From the NCBI GenBank assembly GCA_003221695.1, contig QHSX01000054.1:62001-126000 (forward strand): 64,000 bases of DNA. Reading direction: 5' to 3'. The position numbers were made by a program, and so were the translations under genes. This document shows, piece by piece, positions 60,715-64,000 of this stretch (its first letter is position 1; each line of letters starts with the position of its first letter). This DNA is from Candidatus Rokuibacteriota bacterium. Lineage in GTDB: Bacteria; Methylomirabilota; Methylomirabilia; Rokubacteriales; CSP1-6. The notes under the pieces are model-generated. The model saw only the letters and a program-made list of their open reading frames with translations. It did not search any database and was not told where the DNA came from.

Positions 60715-61797
60715 CTAGGCGTGTCGGCGAGGGAGGACGACGACGGCCTGGCCCTGGGCGATCGTCTCGTCGCGCTGGTTCACCGCGACGAGATCGACCG
60801 TGACCTCGCCGCGCCCGTCGACGACGGCCTTCGCCGCAACGCGGCCGCGGCACCACGTGGTGTCGCCGATCAGGTTGTGGCGTCGGACCTGGACGTTGAG
60901 CCGGGCCAGACCGCCCGCGTCACCCATCCAGTTGGTGACGAGGTGGCCGAGCCACGCCACGCGCTCGGGACCGTAGTCGTACGGCGCCGGCACGCCGACG
61001 GCGCGGGCGAGATCCTCGTCCCAGTGGACGCGCTCGGGCGGCTCGGGCACGCCGAACTCGTTTTCGATCCCGAGCGCCGGGTGGCGCTCGAAGAGGTCGA
61101 AGGCGAGGCCGTGCGCGCGCACGTAGAGGCTCCCCCAGCCCTGGACGAAGGCGATGACCGACGTCACCGTGAGCGGCCCCTTGACGACCGTCGGGAGCAG
61201 CTCGCCCACCTCCACGTCCTCCCAGTGGCGCGGCGTGGCGCCGCGGATCGCCTCGTCCGCGTAGGCGCGGCGGATCCGCTCGATCTCCCCGGGCGCGTAG
61301 CGGTGGGGCTCGAACGTCCGGTATTTCCCGAGCTCGCGCGCCGCATCGCGTTCCGTCCGGAAGCACCAGGAGTCCGCCTCGCAGACGATCGCCCCCGCGT
61401 CGTCCACGAAGGTCGTGCGGTAGGTCTGCTTGATCGCGCGTCGCGAGAACGTCGAGGCCTTTTCCTCGAGGTCGCTGAGGACGCTCCGCCCCACGACCCG
61501 GTCGCCCTCACGGACCGCGCGGCGCCAGCGGAAGTCCGTGCCCGCGTACATCGCGTGGATGCCCGGGAGCCCGGTGACGTAGCCCGACACGATCCGGTCC
61601 ATCGCGAAGAGGATCGTCGGCGGGGCGACCCGGGCGGCGGCCCAGAACGGGTTGCGGTCGCCGATCCCGTGGGCCCAGTGACGGATCGCGTCGCGCGTCG
61701 CGACCTCGACGTAGGGCTCGGGGCGCCGGATCTCCTTGCCGACCAGCGCGCGCAGCGCGCCGAGCGCCTCGTCGGTGATCGTCGGGAAGCGACTCAC
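60715..61797 (-). CDS. MaoC-family dehydratase with two hotdog domains
   Basis: A 360-residue protein. The N-terminal FAS1-like hotdog (residues 20-150; IRHWAHGIGDRNPFW carries the D-x5-H-like hydratase motif) is followed by a second hotdog domain (about 190-355; VKGPLTVTSVIAFVQGWGS, HLVTNWMGDAGGLARLNVQVRRHNLIGDT). It probably hydrates 2-enoyl-CoA or dehydrates 3-hydroxyacyl-CoA. GTG 61797 overlaps the ligase stop by 4 bases, which links it to acyl-CoA activation. Confidence 0.88.
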   Translation of the reverse strand: MSRFPTITDEALGALRALVGKEIRRPEPYVEVATRDAIRHWAHGIGDRNPFWAAARVAPPTILFAMDRIVSGYVTGLPGIHAMYAGTDFRWRRAVREGDRVVGRSVLSDLEEKASTFSRRAIKQTYRTTFVDDAGAIVCEADSWCFRTERDAARELGKYRTFEPHRYAPGEIERIRRAYADEAIRGATPRHWEDVEVGELLPTVVKGPLTVTSVIAFVQGWGSLYVRAHGLAFDLFERHPALGIENEFGVPEPPERVHWDEDLARAVGVPAPYDYGPERVAWLGHLVTNWMGDAGGLARLNVQVRRHNLIGDTTWCRGRVAAKAVVDGRGEVTVDLVAVNQRDETIAQGQAVVVLPRRHA

Positions 61798-63335
61798 GCG
61801 CGTCCGCCCGCCCGCTCGCGGAGCGCCCGCCGGTCGGTCTTGCCCGCCGGGGTCTTCGGCAGCTCCTCGACGAACTCGACCGCGCGCGGGTACTCGTGCT
61901 GGCTGAGCCGCGCGCCGACCCACTCCTGGAGCTCGCGCGTGAACACGGCGTCGCCGCGCTCGGCGACGACGAAGGCCTTCGGGATCTGGCCGCGCAGCGC
62001 GTCGGGCGCCGCGACCACGGCCGCCTCGCGGACATCCGGATGGCTCAGGAGGGCGTCCTCGATCTCGACCGCGCTCATCGTCCAGCCCGCCGAGATGATC
62101 ACGTCGTCGGAGCGGCCCTCGTGGTAGAAGTAGCCCTCCGCGTCCATCCAGCCGCGGTCCTTGACCCGGAACCAGCCGCCCTTGCGTCGCACGGCGATCT
62201 CGCCCACGGTGGAGGGCGGGAGCGGTTCCCCCCGCGCGTCTACGATCGCGACCTCCCAGCCGGGCGCGGGCCGGCCGAGCGCGCCGGGCTTCACCACGTA
62301 GCCTACGAAGCCGGGATAGTTCACGATGATCACGCCGACCTCGGTCGAGCCGTACATGCCGCACGGCGTGACGCCGAAGGCCTTCTCGACCCACTGCCAC
62401 GTCCGCGAGTCCATCGGCTCGCCGGTGAACGAGATCCGCTCGAGCGCAAACCGCCGCCCGTCGGCGAGCCCCGAGCCGCGCAGCATGCGAAAGACCGTCG
62501 GCGCGGCGGCGAGGTTGGTGACGCGAAACTCCTCGAGCGCCTCGGCGAGCCGGCCGGCGTGAAACTTCCCCGAGTAGGCGCCGACGGCGACGCCCAGCGC
62601 GAGCGGAGCGATCGTGCCGTGCCAGAGCCCGTGGCCCCAGGCCGGTGAGGACGGGCAGAAGTAGCTGTCGCCCCGTCGGAGTCCGAGGCCGTAGAGCGCG
62701 GCCACCATCAGCGTGACGATCGCACGATGGGTGTGGCGCACGGCCTCGGGGAACCCGCGGGTCGTCCCCGACGTGTACTGCAGGACGGCGAGGTCGTCGG
62801 CCCGCGTCGCCGGGACATAGCGCGTGCTCTCTCCCGCGAGCCGAGTCAGGAACCCGTCGTCGACGGCGACCACGCCGACGTGCGGGAAGAGCTCCCGCCA
62901 CCGCTCGGCGTCGCGCGCGACGAGCAGGCGGCGCGGCTGGCAGTCGTCCACGCGGAGCCGCACGCCGTCGGGGCCGAGGAGCGGGAAGAGCGGGACCGCG
63001 ACCGCGCCGCGCTTCACGGTCCCGAACACGGCGCCGTAGAAGGCGAGCGACGGATCGAGCATCACGGCCACGCGGTCGCCCCCGAGGACGCCGTCGGCCT
63101 CGAGGAAGTTGGCGAAGCGCGAGGACCAGTCGGCTAGCTCGTCGAAGCTTCGCTCCTCGGTTCGGCCGTCCGCGTGCTTCAGGCGGAGCGCTGTTCCCCG
63201 CCCGACCCAACGGTCCACGCACTCGTGGGCGAGGTTCAATCGCTCGGGATCGCCGTCGAAGAGGTCCCAGAGCGCGCTCCAGCGAAAGGTCTGACACGCC
63301 TCCGGGTAGCGCTGGACGTCGACGATGCCCGCCAC
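61794..63335 (-). CDS. Acyl-CoA synthetase (AMP-dependent ligase)
   Basis: A 513-residue ANL-superfamily ligase that activates carboxylic acids with ATP and CoA. The P-loop is LQYTSGTTRGFPEAV (residues about 166-180); A5 is GMYGSTEVG, A7/A8 the hinge DRGWMDAEGYFYHEGRSDDVIISAGWTMS and A10 Lys TPAGKTDRR. The sequence is nearest benzoate/medium-chain CoA ligases in style. It is coupled to the MaoC gene downstream. Confidence 0.93.
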   Translation of the reverse strand: MAGIVDVQRYPEACQTFRWSALWDLFDGDPERLNLAHECVDRWVGRGTALRLKHADGRTEERSFDELADWSSRFANFLEADGVLGGDRVAVMLDPSLAFYGAVFGTVKRGAVAVPLFPLLGPDGVRLRVDDCQPRRLLVARDAERWRELFPHVGVVAVDDGFLTRLAGESTRYVPATRADDLAVLQYTSGTTRGFPEAVRHTHRAIVTLMVAALYGLGLRRGDSYFCPSSPAWGHGLWHGTIAPLALGVAVGAYSGKFHAGRLAEALEEFRVTNLAAAPTVFRMLRGSGLADGRRFALERISFTGEPMDSRTWQWVEKAFGVTPCGMYGSTEVGVIIVNYPGFVGYVVKPGALGRPAPGWEVAIVDARGEPLPPSTVGEIAVRRKGGWFRVKDRGWMDAEGYFYHEGRSDDVIISAGWTMSAVEIEDALLSHPDVREAAVVAAPDALRGQIPKAFVVAERGDAVFTRELQEWVGARLSQHEYPRAVEFVEELPKTPAGKTDRRALRERAGGRA

Positions 63336-63345
63336 GGCTCCGTCG

Positions 63346-64000
63346 TTACTTCACGATTTCCAGGAGCTCGATCTCGAAGACGAGCGTCGCGCCGGGCTTG
63401 ATCGTGGGGGGCCGGCCTTGATCACCGTACGCCAGATCGGAGGGGCACACGAGCCGGCTCTTGCCGCCGACCTTCATCATGGGCAAGCCCTCGCTCCAGC
63501 ACTTGATGATGCTGCCCAGACCGATCGTCAGCGGCTCGCCGCGCTTGACCGAGCTGTCGAACACCGTGCCGTCGATGAGCTTCCCCTCGTAGTGGACCTT
63601 CACCTTGTCACTCGCCGCGGGCGAGGCGCCGTCGCCCGGTTTCAGCGTACTCATGATCAGCCCCGAGGCCGTCTTGACCGCGCCCTGCTCGGCAGCGATC
63701 TTGTCGAGAAAGGCCTGCGACGCCTTCTTCTCGGCGACGGCCGCCGTCGAGGCGCGCGCCGTCGCGAGCTCCTGGATCTTCGGGCCCCAGGTCTCGAGGT
63801 CGGCCTTCGGTTTGGTCTTGAGGATGCCGTCGGTGATGCCGGCCTCGACGACTTCGAGATCCGCCTTGGTCAAGTAGAAGCCGGTGAGGTTCCGGGCGAT
63901 CACGAGCCCGAGGGCGTAGAGGGTCTTCTGCTCGTCCGTCTTGAGCTCGGGCCCCGCCGCTCCCGCGGCCTCGGCCAGGACGAGAACGGCGGCGATCGAT
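63346..64000 (-). CDS. FKBP-type peptidyl-prolyl isomerase, N-terminus beyond the right edge
   Basis: The reading frame continues past the right edge, so the start is not in the window; a GTG at 63903 is internal. About 218 residues are visible: the end of a signal peptide (IAAVLVLAEAAG), an FKBP_N dimerisation domain (ELKTDEQKTLYALGLVIARN ... LEVVEAGITDGI, helical) and an FKBP domain (VKVHYEGKLIDGTVFDSS, LGSIIKCWSEGLPMMKVGGKSRL, LVFEIELLEI). It matches periplasmic FkpA/Mip proteins that fold exported proteins. It lies 10 bases before the ligase start in the same direction. Confidence 0.93.
   Translation of the reverse strand, partial: SIAAVLVLAEAAGAAGPELKTDEQKTLYALGLVIARNLTGFYLTKADLEVVEAGITDGILKTKPKADLETWGPKIQELATARASTAAVAEKKASQAFLDKIAAEQGAVKTASGLIMSTLKPGDGASPAASDKVKVHYEGKLIDGTVFDSSVKRGEPLTIGLGSIIKCWSEGLPMMKVGGKSRLVCPSDLAYGDQGRPPTIKPGATLVFEIELLEIVK

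Noticed and set aside
60715-63297. Single 860-residue fusion of ligase and MaoC protein
   Set aside because: The N-terminal half is the ligase gene read in the wrong frame. The ligase has its own intact frame ending at 61794, and the MaoC GTG at 61797 overlaps it by 4 bases.
1-64000. tRNA, rRNA or CRISPR loci
   Set aside because: Scanning the gaps by eye found no T-loop/acceptor pairs, rRNA segments or spaced direct repeats; a tRNA or covariance-model scan would be decisive.

Overview
The window is very GC-rich, densely packed bacterial chromosome carrying about 63 protein genes on both strands. Many neighbouring genes overlap by 4 bases (ATGA or GTGA). I see no rRNA, tRNA or CRISPR array. 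The gene content points to an environmental, metabolically versatile Gram-negative-type bacterium: a TonB-dependent receptor, lipoprotein and Sec signals, GlnRS, many CoA-thioester enzymes and a branched-chain amino-acid ABC transporter. The style resembles Candidatus Rokubacteria / Methylomirabilota soil genomes. That placement is inference from gene content and composition, not from a marker gene.

Layout. 1-6.1 kb: the start of a molybdopterin oxidoreductase (leftward, runs off the edge), a family III CoA-transferase and a methyltransferase, then a TonB-like protein with its outer-membrane receptor, and a DAHP synthase. 6.1-12.1 kb: a large GAF-domain protein, a HAD phosphatase, an aldo/keto reductase, a hotdog thioesterase and a polysaccharide deacetylase. 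12.1-18.9 kb: a large secreted Ig-like protein; an acyl-CoA dehydrogenase / DUF35 / thiolase operon; a tartrate/D-malate-type dehydrogenase with a carboxymuconolactone-decarboxylase-family protein. 18.95-20.33 kb: an intact insertion sequence with unusual duplicated terminal motifs. 20.4-25.5 kb: an envelope operon (lytic transglycosylase, polytopic membrane protein, secreted VWA protein, double-BON protein, followed by a Mur ligase) behind a sigma-54-type promoter.

25.5-36.9 kb: a NYN/OST-HTH RNA-binding protein, an SrkA-like kinase, AlkA and GlnRS; a pseudopilin; an MFS operon that includes an S9 peptidase and a UdgX protein fused to a partial DUF4130 domain; an aromatic amino-acid decarboxylase. 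37.1-45.1 kb: a seven-repeat Asp-box protein, a complete liv ABC transporter operon (livK-G-F-H-M) with an attenuator-like leader, and a divergent FadB-type multifunctional enzyme. 45.1-56.2 kb: a serine hydrolase, a zinc ribbon protein, a VWA protein with its probable MoxR-type AAA partner a few genes away, an aminotransferase, an esterase, oligopeptidase B, a haloacid dehalogenase and a thioesterase. 56.2-64 kb: an Fpg-family DNA glycosylase, a cobalt-type nitrile hydratase operon, a DMT transporter, a CHRD protein, a MaoC/acyl-CoA ligase pair, and an FKBP prolyl isomerase that runs off the right edge.

How the genes work together. Fatty and aromatic acyl-CoA metabolism dominates (CoA-transferase, acyl-CoA dehydrogenase, thiolase, FadB-like enzyme, MaoC, ligase, three thioesterases). 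It is fed by uptake of amino acids and probably nitriles. Most notable are the UdgX fusion, the sigma-54-type envelope operon, the leader of the liv operon, and a recurring TANNNT box 6-7 bases before start codons that suggests leaderless transcripts.
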